The notes below the pieces were generated by a model. The model was not told the origin of the DNA and made no database searches. It saw only the letters and a list, made by a program, of their open reading frames with translations. Shown here in pieces: positions 1 through 5,925 of a stretch of DNA of 6,180 nt. Every line of letters starts with the position of its first letter. Position 1 is the stretch's first letter. Origin of the DNA: Planctomycetales bacterium. Its GTDB lineage: Bacteria; Planctomycetota; Planctomycetia; Isosphaerales; Isosphaeraceae. A program made the translations under genes and the position numbers. The stretch covers positions 1 through 6,180 of the forward strand of contig DAIDJI010000354.1 in the NCBI GenBank assembly GCA_027451455.1. Direction: 5' to 3'.

Positions 1-7
1 TCGACAA

Positions 8-29
8 AGAGAGGAATTCTCGCCTCTTT
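8..29 (-). terminator. Second hairpin downstream of the enolase-superfamily gene
   Basis: AGAGAGG (8-14) pairs with CCTCTTT (23-29), including one G-U pair, around an eight-base loop with the core aattct. On the minus strand the second arm is followed by more T-rich sequence (CTTT), a weak U-tract. It could end the two-gene transcript, about 100 bases after the last stop. Nothing else is recognisable in bases 1-130. Confidence 0.3.
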
Positions 30-70
30 CCGGTGCCGTTGCCGAGGGTTCGTCTCCGTCGGATCGTGGC

Positions 71-88
71 TGACCAGGCTGCCTGTCA
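71..88 (-). terminator. Hairpin downstream of the enolase-superfamily gene, possible 3' end signal
   Basis: On the minus strand TGACAGG-cag-CCTG(g)TCA forms seven base pairs with one bulged base and a three-base loop. It begins 42 bases past the stop at 131. No U-run follows, so intrinsic termination is doubtful; an mRNA-end stabiliser is possible. Confidence 0.35.
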
Positions 89-130
89 TGGTGGGGATTC
101 TCCGGGATTTTTCGCGGCTGACGGCGTGGG

Positions 131-1240
131 TTAGACGGCGTACCGCGCCGCGTCCTTTCTCTTGAATTCGAAGCCCAGGCCCGGCCGGCCCGGGTCAGGG
201 CGTAGCGCCCCGTCGACAGGCGAGAGCGCGCCGTCGAAGAACAGGTGCTCGATACGATCGTGGTCGTGGAAGAATTCGAGGTGCCGGAAGGCCGGCATGG
301 CACAGCCTGGGTGCGCGTGGAGGGTCGGTGCGCAGTGAGCCGAGATTGGCATCCCGCGCGCCTCGCAAAGGACTCCGGCCGCCAGGAATCCGGTGATTCC
401 TCCGCATCGGGTTCCATCGGCCTGAAGGACGTCGACGGCGCCCGCGTCGAGCATCCGGCGGAAGTAGAAATGATCATATCCATATTCGCCAGCCGTGATA
501 TCCATGCCGGCGGGAGCGCGGTCTCGGATCAGGCACAGGCCGTCGAGATCATCGGAGGAGACTGGCTCCTCGAACCAGGTCACGCCAAGATCGGCGAACA
601 CCTCGGCGAAGGCGAGGGCCTGCTTGCGGTCGTAGGCGCCGTTGGCGTCGACGAAGAGATCCGCCGACCGGCCAATGGCCTCACGCGCCACCCGGACGCG
701 CTGGAGATCGTTCGAGGGATCGCGGCCGATCTTCATTTTGACCCGAGGAATTCCCTGGTCGACCCACCCGCCGAGCTGGTCGCGGAGTTGCTTGTCGGAG
801 TACGACGTGAAGCCGCCGCTCCCGTAGACCGGGGCGGTTTCGCGGACCGCTCCCAGCAGCGTGACGAGCGCCACGTCGAGGAGTTTGGCCTTGAGGTCCC
901 AGAGCGCTACGTCGACAGCGGAGATCGCCATTGAGGCGATTCCCGGCCGCCCGAGGTTGCGTATGGAGGCCATCATTGCCGCGAACGAGCCGGGGACAGC
1001 CAGGGCATCACGGCCCTGGACCACGCCGGCCAGCAGGTCAGCGATCAGCCGGGCCGTGGCCGTGTCGGCGTAGGAGTAACCGAGGCCGGTCTGGCCGCCA
1101 GCGGTCGCCTCAACGATGACGATCGTGGTGGAGTCCCATTCAAAAGTGCCGTCTGATTCATGCGAGTCGGTCGGCACCTTGTAGGCGGAGACCTCCACGC
1201 GGTTGATCGGGACGGACGAAGAACCGAGCCGGGCAGGCAT
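131..1240 (-). CDS. Enolase-superfamily protein, mandelate racemase subgroup (probable hydroxyacid/sugar-acid dehydratase or racemase)
   Basis: This 369-residue cytoplasmic enzyme should abstract the proton alpha to a carboxylate and stabilise a Mg2+-bound enolate. The N-terminal capping domain spans about residues 12-130 and the beta-barrel about 135-355. The visible active site matches mandelate racemase: the KMK pair at 168-170 (K170 as one base), metal ligands D198 (in VDAN), E224 (in FEEP) and E252, the D275/H302 dyad, and E322. The dyad spacing of 27 residues equals that of D270/H297 in mandelate racemase. This set occurs in racemases and in acid-sugar dehydratases, so the substrate is undecided. 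The ATG has a strong AAGGAGG nine bases upstream. The gene begins 27 bases after the stop of the thiamine-diphosphate enzyme, so the two are probably cotranscribed. Length is normal for the family and no key residue is missing. The fold and subgroup are secure; the reaction is not. Confidence 0.92.
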   Translation of the reverse strand: MPARLGSSSVPINRVEVSAYKVPTDSHESDGTFEWDSTTIVIVEATAGGQTGLGYSYADTATARLIADLLAGVVQGRDALAVPGSFAAMMASIRNLGRPGIASMAISAVDVALWDLKAKLLDVALVTLLGAVRETAPVYGSGGFTSYSDKQLRDQLGGWVDQGIPRVKMKIGRDPSNDLQRVRVAREAIGRSADLFVDANGAYDRKQALAFAEVFADLGVTWFEEPVSSDDLDGLCLIRDRAPAGMDITAGEYGYDHFYFRRMLDAGAVDVLQADGTRCGGITGFLAAGVLCEARGMPISAHCAPTLHAHPGCAMPAFRHLEFFHDHDRIEHLFFDGALSPVDGALRPDPGRPGLGFEFKRKDAARYAV

Positions 1241-1249
1241 GACCTGTCG

Positions 1250-1256
1250 CCTCCTT
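1250..1256 (-). promoter_or_regulatory. Ribosome binding site of the enolase-superfamily gene
   Basis: The minus strand reads AAGGAGG, nine bases before the ATG at 1240. It supports this start over any internal one. The 11 bases AGGAGGCGACA here are identical to those in front of the upstream thiamine-diphosphate gene. Confidence 0.8.
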
Positions 1257-1267
1257 CGGGGGATCGA

Positions 1268-3022
1268 TCAGATCAGTTCCTTGATCTTGTCCTTGACGAC
1301 CGACCGGATGATCTTGCCGGCATCGGGCTCGCCGCGGATCAGCGACTCGGCGAACTTGATGGCCTGCTGTGGCGTGGCCGCTGCGGGCATCGGCGGCTCG
1401 AACGGGTCGACGACCGCCTCGACGATCGCGGGCCTGTTGCTTGAGAATGCCGCCTGGAGGGCTGGTCGGACCTCATCCGGTCGCTCGCAACGGAAACCCA
1501 CGCCTCCGCACGCTTCCGCGAATTTCACGAAGTCAATCGGGTGCAGTGCGACCTCGTACTCAGGATTGCCAAGGAAAACCATCTGTTCCCATTTGATCTG
1601 ACCAAGAGTGTTATTCTTGATGATGACGACCTTGATGGGTAACTCGTGCTTGACCGCTGTGGCAAAATCGCCCATCAGCATCGTGAATCCGCCGTCGCCG
1701 ACGAATGCGACCACCTGTCGGTCTGGATAGGCGGCCTGGGCCCCGATCGCGTAAGGGAGCCCGGGTGCCATCGTTGCCAGGTTCCCCGAGCACGAGAACT
1801 TCATCCCGCGGCGAATGTGAAGGTGGCGAGCCGCCCAGGTTGTGATCGTTCCCGAGTCGGTCGAGATGATCGCGCCGTCCTTGAGCAGGTCGTTGACATG
1901 CTTCGCCACCACCTGTGGCTTTACGGGTGTGTCGTCGCGCGACTCGCGATTGCGCATCAGTTCCATCCACTCCTTCATCCCGCTCTGGGCCTTTTCGAGG
2001 AACGAGCGGTCGGCCTTGGGGTGGAGGAGGGGAAGGAGCTGTTGCAACGTCGCCTTGGCGTCGCCAACCAGGCCAATATCGACGGTGTATCGGAGGCCGA
2101 TCCGGGTCGGATCGATGTCGATCTGGACACACTTCGCCTGGTGCGGCTTCGGGTACCACTTCAGGTAGGGGAAGGTCGTGCCGACCATGATCAGACCGTC
2201 GCAATCTTCCATGGCGACCTCGGAAGGCCGGGTGCCGAGCAGGCCGACGCCGCCGGTCGTGAACGGCGAATCATCCGGGACGCTCGCCTTGCCGAGCAGC
2301 GGTTTGACGATCGGTCCGGCGACGATGTCGGCCAATCGCTCGAGCTCTTCGCCGGCCTCGAGCGCTCCCATACCGGCCAGGACGACCACTTTCTTGCAGC
2401 CATTGATCAGCTCGGCGGCAGCCTTTAGCGTTTCGGCCTGGGGGACAGTGATCGGGGGCCGCCACGACGACGAGGTGTGACCATCGACCATCTGCATCGA
2501 CGATTCCTCGTCCGAGAGCGTCCAGTCCTGGATGTCCGATGGGGTGGTCAGGTGCGAGACCGTTCGCCGCGAGAGTGCCGCCCGGCAGGCGATGTCGACC
2601 ACTTCTCCGGCGTGCTTGGGCCCGAGGATCATCTGATTGTAAGCGGCGACGTCGCTGAAAAGTTGTAGTATGTCGATTTCTTGCTGGAACTTGGTTCCGA
2701 GCATGTCGTGAAAGGTGTGGCCGGTGATCGCGAGCACGGGGGCATGATCGAGCTTCGCGTCGTAGAGGCCGTTCAGGAGGTGGATGGCACCCGGGCCGCT
2801 GGTGGCGAAGCAAACGCCGAGCCGTCCGGTGAACTTGGCGTAACCGCAGGCGGCGAAGGCGGCGGCCTCCTCGTGACGACACTGGATGAATCGGATCTTA
2901 TTCTTGTTCTTCCGGAGCGCCTCGAAGATCCCGTTGATTCCGTCTCCGGGGAGGCCGAAGGCCGTGTCCACACCCCATCCGATCAGTTTCTCAACGATCA
3001 CGTCGCCGGTGGTCTTCGCCAT
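1268..3022 (-). CDS. Thiamine-diphosphate-dependent 2-keto acid enzyme, pyruvate oxidase (PoxB) type
   Basis: This 584-residue protein has the three-domain layout of the ThDP/FAD oxidase and acetolactate synthase superfamily: pyrimidine-binding domain at about 5-170, central domain at about 195-335, and diphosphate-binding domain at about 365-540. E51 in the RHEEAAAFA motif is the expected cofactor-activating glutamate (E50 in E. coli PoxB). The cofactor motif runs from GDG at 442-444 to NN at 470-471. The central stretch GTTFPYLKWYP (281-291) followed by QIDIDPTRIG matches the PoxB-type FAD domain better than acetolactate synthases. The tail at about 550-584 aligns by eye with the PoxB segment that binds lipid and could be amphipathic. 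PoxB decarboxylates pyruvate to acetate and CO2 and passes electrons to quinone; whether pyruvate is the substrate here is unproven. A perfect AGGAGG six bases upstream fixes the start. It is the first gene of a probable operon with the enolase-superfamily gene. Confidence 0.92.
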   Translation of the reverse strand: MAKTTGDVIVEKLIGWGVDTAFGLPGDGINGIFEALRKNKNKIRFIQCRHEEAAAFAACGYAKFTGRLGVCFATSGPGAIHLLNGLYDAKLDHAPVLAITGHTFHDMLGTKFQQEIDILQLFSDVAAYNQMILGPKHAGEVVDIACRAALSRRTVSHLTTPSDIQDWTLSDEESSMQMVDGHTSSSWRPPITVPQAETLKAAAELINGCKKVVVLAGMGALEAGEELERLADIVAGPIVKPLLGKASVPDDSPFTTGGVGLLGTRPSEVAMEDCDGLIMVGTTFPYLKWYPKPHQAKCVQIDIDPTRIGLRYTVDIGLVGDAKATLQQLLPLLHPKADRSFLEKAQSGMKEWMELMRNRESRDDTPVKPQVVAKHVNDLLKDGAIISTDSGTITTWAARHLHIRRGMKFSCSGNLATMAPGLPYAIGAQAAYPDRQVVAFVGDGGFTMLMGDFATAVKHELPIKVVIIKNNTLGQIKWEQMVFLGNPEYEVALHPIDFVKFAEACGGVGFRCERPDEVRPALQAAFSSNRPAIVEAVVDPFEPPMPAAATPQQAIKFAESLIRGEPDAGKIIRSVVKDKIKELI

Positions 3023-3028
3023 TTGTCG

Positions 3029-3034
3029 CCTCCT
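3029..3034 (-). promoter_or_regulatory. Ribosome binding site of the PoxB-type gene
   Basis: The minus strand reads AGGAGG, six bases before the ATG at 3022. The CCTC directly upstream (plus positions 3036-3039) could pair with GAGG of this site across a three-base loop, but only with four base pairs, so occlusion is speculative. Confidence 0.8.
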
Positions 3035-3058
3035 CGAGGTGGAGTATCGGCGTCGGCG

Positions 3059-3076
3059 GGCGATCGCGGGATCGCC
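3059..3076 (-). repeat. Stem-loop in the leader of the PoxB-type gene
   Basis: GGCGATC (3070-3076 read on the minus strand) pairs with GATCGCC (3059-3065), giving seven base pairs around a four-base loop, with a possible G-U pair outside it. It ends 36 bases before the start codon. No U-run follows on the minus strand, so it is not a classical terminator. It may be part of a structured leader or may be chance in GC-rich DNA. Confidence 0.4.
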
Positions 3077-3118
3077 TCCTGGAGCCTAGGCCGCGCGAGC
3101 GCTCGGGCCCACGGCAGT

Positions 3119-3157
3119 ACCTCGGCCGATCCGGTATCTCATCCACCGATTCGAGGT
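3119..3157 (-). repeat. Compound inverted repeat downstream of the SGNH gene
   Basis: The outer arms ACCTCG (3119-3124) and CGAGGT (3152-3157) enclose a second stem, with 3129-3130 and 3132-3135 pairing to 3145-3150, one bulged base at 3131 and a nine-base loop. That gives about 12 base pairs in 39 bases. It begins 49 bases after the SGNH stop. It may help end that transcript or protect its 3' end, or fold in the leader of the next unit. No U-tract follows on either strand. Confidence 0.4.
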
Positions 3158-3206
3158 CCGCAAACCGGAAGCCAAAACAGGGCCCAGGCGGACGGAAAGT
3201 TGGCGA

Positions 3207-4298
3207 TTAACGGCGAGTGTGATCGTCTTCCTTGCGATTGCCGAATCGGCTTTCGAGATGCGCCCGGACCTGTCGGGCGACGAAGTCGGTGAAGAGCGAT
3301 GCCCCCTTGAGGGTCAGGTGGTTCGGGTCGAAGAACAAGCTGGTCTCGTAGAGGAGCACCTCGGGGCGGTCGACGTGGACATGGGGATACTGGGATTCCA
3401 GTCGGTCGGCCCAGGCGCGGAGCGTCGGCGATTCGGGCGGCGCGCTGCCCGAGAAGGGCGTGAGGCGGATTAGGAGCGGGACCCCGTGCCGCGAGGTCAA
3501 CCGGATCATCTGATCCAGCTCCTCGGCGAAGCGATCGGTGATCCGGAAAGGATCTCGGGTGGCGGACGGATCGCGGGGAGGGATCTTCGCCAGAAGACGA
3601 TTCGGGGGGATGGAGTAGCCGCGCTCCTCGATCGAGATCCGGCGGAAGCTGTGGTAGGTTTCGGGTGAACGCCCGGGGATCGGGCTGTCGGTGAAATGGG
3701 CGAATCCTCCAACCAGGAGGCCGTAGACGTGCTTGAAGCCCTGACGCGACAGGTAGGCGAACGAGTTGTGGGGCCGGGGCACGCTCCCTGCCTCGCCGTA
3801 GCACCAGAGGAAACGCGGCTTCACGTCGTGCATTTCCTGCGGCATCCCCTCGTCATCGTGCAGGTCGAGCGAGGTCGGCAAGACGGCGAGCACCACGAGC
3901 CGTGGCTTCGGGTGTCGGGAGGTTAGATAGGCCTCGAGCATGCACGTGTAACCGGCCAGGTTGAGCACGCCGACGCTCCCGAGATTGTAGGCCCGCAACG
4001 CCGACTTCCGCTCGAACTCGCGGGTGTTGAGGCCGTACCGGAGGCTACTATCTCCCACGAAGATCACATCGTTGGGCTCGTCCGAGCCCAGGATATAATC
4101 CATACAGAAGCTGGAGAACGCCTCGAACTCGTTGGGGACCCGGTAATCGCGCAGGAAGATTCGCCGGTCGTCCTGCTCCCGACCGACCAGATACATCGCC
4201 GGGAGCAGCGCAGCAGCCACCACCGCGAAGACGCCCAGGACAAGCAGCGTGGGCGCGATCCATCCTCGATCGCGCGTATCGAGAGGGATTCCGGACAC
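3207..4298 (-). CDS. Membrane-anchored SGNH/GDSL-hydrolase-like protein, acylation partner of the MBOAT protein (AlgJ/DltD-like role)
   Basis: The chosen GTG start gives 363 residues. A hydrophobic segment at about 13-37 acts as an uncleaved anchor or signal, leaving the rest outside the cytoplasm. SGNH block I is VGDSS at 81-85 with nucleophile S84; the block II glycine is G107 in NLGSVG; block V is DPNH at 324-327, supplying D324 and H327. Proteins with this plan next to an MBOAT gene (AlgJ, AlgX, DltD types) act on the acyl group after it crosses the membrane, so acyl transfer to a glycan is the likely role; acyl ester hydrolysis is the alternative. The reading frame stays open 218 codons further upstream, but that part is a proline/arginine-rich shadow inside the MBOAT gene. 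GTG lies two bases after the MBOAT TGA, with GAGGT seven bases upstream, which indicates tight cotranslation. Confidence 0.87.
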   Translation of the reverse strand: MSGIPLDTRDRGWIAPTLLVLGVFAVVAAALLPAMYLVGREQDDRRIFLRDYRVPNEFEAFSSFCMDYILGSDEPNDVIFVGDSSLRYGLNTREFERKSALRAYNLGSVGVLNLAGYTCMLEAYLTSRHPKPRLVVLAVLPTSLDLHDDEGMPQEMHDVKPRFLWCYGEAGSVPRPHNSFAYLSRQGFKHVYGLLVGGFAHFTDSPIPGRSPETYHSFRRISIEERGYSIPPNRLLAKIPPRDPSATRDPFRITDRFAEELDQMIRLTSRHGVPLLIRLTPFSGSAPPESPTLRAWADRLESQYPHVHVDRPEVLLYETSLFFDPNHLTLKGASLFTDFVARQVRAHLESRFGNRKEDDHTRR

Positions 4299-4300
4299 GT

Positions 4301-5785
4301 TCAGAACCTCATGTAAGCAATCTCCGGTTCCTTCTCCAGGCCCCAGAGGCAGATGAGCAGCAGGGCGACCAGGACCGATTTGATCAGGACGGCCATGTAG
4401 AGCGACCGTGGCCCCTCGGCGATCCGCCGCCCGATCCGGTCGAACCCCGAGACGATCGCGTCGCGATACCAGACAGCCAGCATCAGCACCCCGGCGATCG
4501 TCGCAGCCTGAGCGAGGAATACCTGGCCGCGGGACGGATCCCAGCCCAGCGTCAGGCTTCGGAAGGCCCCGCCCGCAATGGCGAGCAGGCGAGTGGCGTC
4601 CGCGACCGTCGAGCCGAAGTACACGAAGGCGAGGCCGACGTAGTGCAGGGTCAGCAGGACCGCCAGCCAGTGTGCGATTCGGCTCTTCTCGTATCGCTTC
4701 ATCCCGTCGCGGCCGAGCCACCATCGGAGAGCGTCCGCGTACATCCGCGTCGCGGCCACGCCGATCCCGTGGATCAGCCCGAAGATTGCGTACGAGGCTG
4801 TCGAGCCGTGCCAGATTCCCGAGAGGAACAGCGAGAAGAACAGCAGGGCATAGCCAAAAGCCCGGCCCCTCCGCGGGTAATGCTCGATCGCCTTCTTGAA
4901 CCATAGCATGAACACGTAATCGCGAATCCAGTGCGAGAGCGTGATGTGCCATCGGTTCCAGAAGTCGAGCATGTTTCGGGCCAGGTAGGGCCGGTCGAAG
5001 TTCTCGGGGAGACGTAGCCCGATCAGCCCGGCCGCGGCCACGACCATGTCGGTGTAGCCGGAGAAGTTAAAATACATGTAGACCGGATAGCTGTAAAAGA
5101 CGGCGGCGAAGTGCGAGAGCTGTGAGAGCGGGTCGTCGTTGGGGCGGTGGAGCAGCAAGATCCGGTTCGAGTCGAAAATGTCGAAAGCCATCGGTGCGAC
5201 GAGCCCGGCCTTGATCGCCCCGGTGAGAAACCGGCTCCAGCAGAGGAGCACCTCGCGGCGGCCCGGCGCAGGCGGGGACGGAGCGGACCAGTACGCTAGA
5301 AACTCAGGGTATCTCTGGATTGGTCCGGCGGTGACGGTGAAGAACAGGAGTTGATATCCGGCGTAGCTCGCGAAGCCGAACGGCGGCAGCATCCCCTGCG
5401 AGAGGTCGACGGCCATGTGGATGAAGCGGAAGAGCATGTACGAGATGCCGACCACCTCGGGGATCCGGTTCCACATCGTCCCCGGGACCATCCCCTCGAG
5501 GAAGGAGTACCGCTTCAGGATGAGGAACGCAGCGATGGCGGCGGTCACGACGGCCGGAACCGTCCACCGCGAGGGGCGCGCCCGGACCAGCAGCAGCGCG
5601 AAATAGGTTGCCACGACGAAACCGGCCAGCCCCGCGGCGCTCCGCTTGGACTGGACCACCGTGGCGAGGAAGAACAGATTGGCGGCGAGCAGGACCGCCT
5701 GCCGGGGCCGGGCACCCCGGACCATTGGGAAGAGGAGCGCGAGCGTGGCGCAGAAGGCCAGGAAGCTCACCGAGCAGGTTGCCAT
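4301..5785 (-). CDS. MBOAT-family membrane-bound O-acyltransferase (AlgI/DltB type)
   Basis: This 494-residue polytopic inner-membrane protein probably carries an acyl group, usually acetyl, from a cytoplasmic donor to the periplasmic side for glycan modification. Hydrophobic segments are visible at about 5-22, 30-45, 52-68, 76-91, 110-126, 140-155, 225-255, 308-325, 330-348, 372-392, 425-440 and 465-482. The family core is clear: FNFSGYTDM at 239-247, LPENFDRPYLARN at 259-271, FWNRWHITLS at 275-284 with H280, and SGIWHG at 322-327 with the invariant catalytic candidate H326. Length fits AlgI-like members. The ATG is the best start because a membrane segment follows directly; its ribosome binding site is weak (GGGGA, 11 bases upstream). 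The stop is two bases from the GTG of the SGNH gene. A promoter candidate lies about 110 bases upstream. Acceptor and acyl group cannot be read from the sequence. Confidence 0.93.
   Translation of the reverse strand: MATCSVSFLAFCATLALLFPMVRGARPRQAVLLAANLFFLATVVQSKRSAAGLAGFVVATYFALLLVRARPSRWTVPAVVTAAIAAFLILKRYSFLEGMVPGTMWNRIPEVVGISYMLFRFIHMAVDLSQGMLPPFGFASYAGYQLLFFTVTAGPIQRYPEFLAYWSAPSPPAPGRREVLLCWSRFLTGAIKAGLVAPMAFDIFDSNRILLLHRPNDDPLSQLSHFAAVFYSYPVYMYFNFSGYTDMVVAAAGLIGLRLPENFDRPYLARNMLDFWNRWHITLSHWIRDYVFMLWFKKAIEHYPRRGRAFGYALLFFSLFLSGIWHGSTASYAIFGLIHGIGVAATRMYADALRWWLGRDGMKRYEKSRIAHWLAVLLTLHYVGLAFVYFGSTVADATRLLAIAGGAFRSLTLGWDPSRGQVFLAQAATIAGVLMLAVWYRDAIVSGFDRIGRRIAEGPRSLYMAVLIKSVLVALLLICLWGLEKEPEIAYMRF
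4306..4310 (-). promoter_or_regulatory. Ribosome binding site that decides the GTG start of the SGNH gene
   Basis: GAGGT on the minus strand lies inside the last codons of the MBOAT gene, seven bases before GTG at 4298. The translation following this GTG enters the expected anchor segment at once, while the upstream extension of the frame does not look like protein. Confidence 0.7.
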
Positions 5786-5796
5786 GATGCCATCAT
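5784..5796 (-). repeat. 13-base dyad overlapping the MBOAT start codon
   Basis: The minus strand reads ATGATG-G-CATCAT, a perfect six-base dyad around one base; the A and T of the MBOAT start codon form its end. The first ATG of the dyad opens a nine-codon frame that ends inside the MBOAT gene in another frame. There is no properly spaced ribosome binding site for that short frame. Confidence 0.35.
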
Positions 5797-5848
5797 TCCC
5801 CGGGGCCTCGACAGGCCGGTGCGGGTCCTCGTTCCGCGATTCGGTTGC

Positions 5849-5872
5849 CGGAATCCTTAAATTGGATTGCCG
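5849..5872 (-). repeat. Small stem-loop in the leader of the MBOAT gene
   Basis: CGGAATCC (5849-5856) pairs with GGATT-g-CCG (5864-5872) with one bulged base and the seven-base AT-rich loop ttaaatt. It lies between the promoter candidate and the MBOAT start, so it would be in the untranslated leader. It could equally be a weak 3' end signal for the esterase transcript. There is no U-tract. Confidence 0.3.
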
Positions 5873-5896
5873 CGTTCACATCTTTCGACGTACACG

Positions 5897-5925
5897 AACA
5901 TAGTACCCGCCTGCCTTTCCGTCAA
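5897..5925 (-). promoter_or_regulatory. Candidate sigma70-type promoter for the MBOAT-SGNH unit
   Basis: On the minus strand TTGACG (5920-5925) and TATGTT (5897-5902) are 17 bases apart, the preferred spacing. The -35 box matches 5 of 6 consensus bases and the -10 box 4 of 6. The -35 box overlaps the stop codon of the esterase gene. Transcription would start near 5890 and leave a leader of about 105 bases before the MBOAT start. Promoter rules in this kind of organism are not well known to me, so this remains a candidate. Confidence 0.45.

Larger units (their letters stand above)
3023..3206 (-). other. 184-base gap between the SGNH gene and the PoxB-type gene, with several dyads
   Basis: This is the longest gap between genes in the window and probably separates two transcripts. 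It holds three dyad-symmetric elements: a compound hairpin at 3119-3157, the 10-base palindrome CGAGCGCTCG at 3096-3105, and a stem-loop at 3059-3076. It also holds a second copy of AGGAGGCGA (minus strand, 3072-3080) upstream of the real ribosome binding site; no start codon follows it at a useful distance. I see no convincing -35/-10 pair, no U-tract behind any hairpin and no small gene. A promoter for the downstream pair is expected here from the layout but is not recognised. Confidence 0.5.

Noticed and set aside
245..934. A 229-codon open frame on the plus strand
   Set aside because: It is antisense to the enolase-type gene, whose catalytic residues are intact; its translation shows no recognisable motif and is a typical GC-rich shadow.
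1646..2428. A 260-codon open frame on the plus strand
   Set aside because: It is antisense to the ThDP enzyme, which has full-length family motifs. No ribosome binding site or family match could be seen.
1611..2882. Two long minus-strand frames (1611-2204 and 2271-2882) inside the ThDP gene
   Set aside because: They are out of frame with an intact enzyme gene and are Arg/Pro-rich shadows; there is no sign of a frameshift in the main gene.
1268..3022. Assignment as acetolactate synthase large subunit
   Set aside because: The central domain and the C-terminal tail fit PoxB better, and no regulatory small-subunit gene lies next to it.
2681..3292. A 203-codon open frame on the plus strand crossing the 3023-3206 gap
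   Set aside because: It overlaps both neighbouring genes in antisense, has low-complexity composition and no clear start signal. The gap part alone shows no coding character.
4299..4952. A 218-codon upstream extension of the SGNH reading frame into the MBOAT gene
   Set aside because: It is proline/arginine-rich and lies wholly inside the MBOAT coding region in another frame. The GTG at 4298 has a good ribosome binding site and is followed directly by the membrane anchor.
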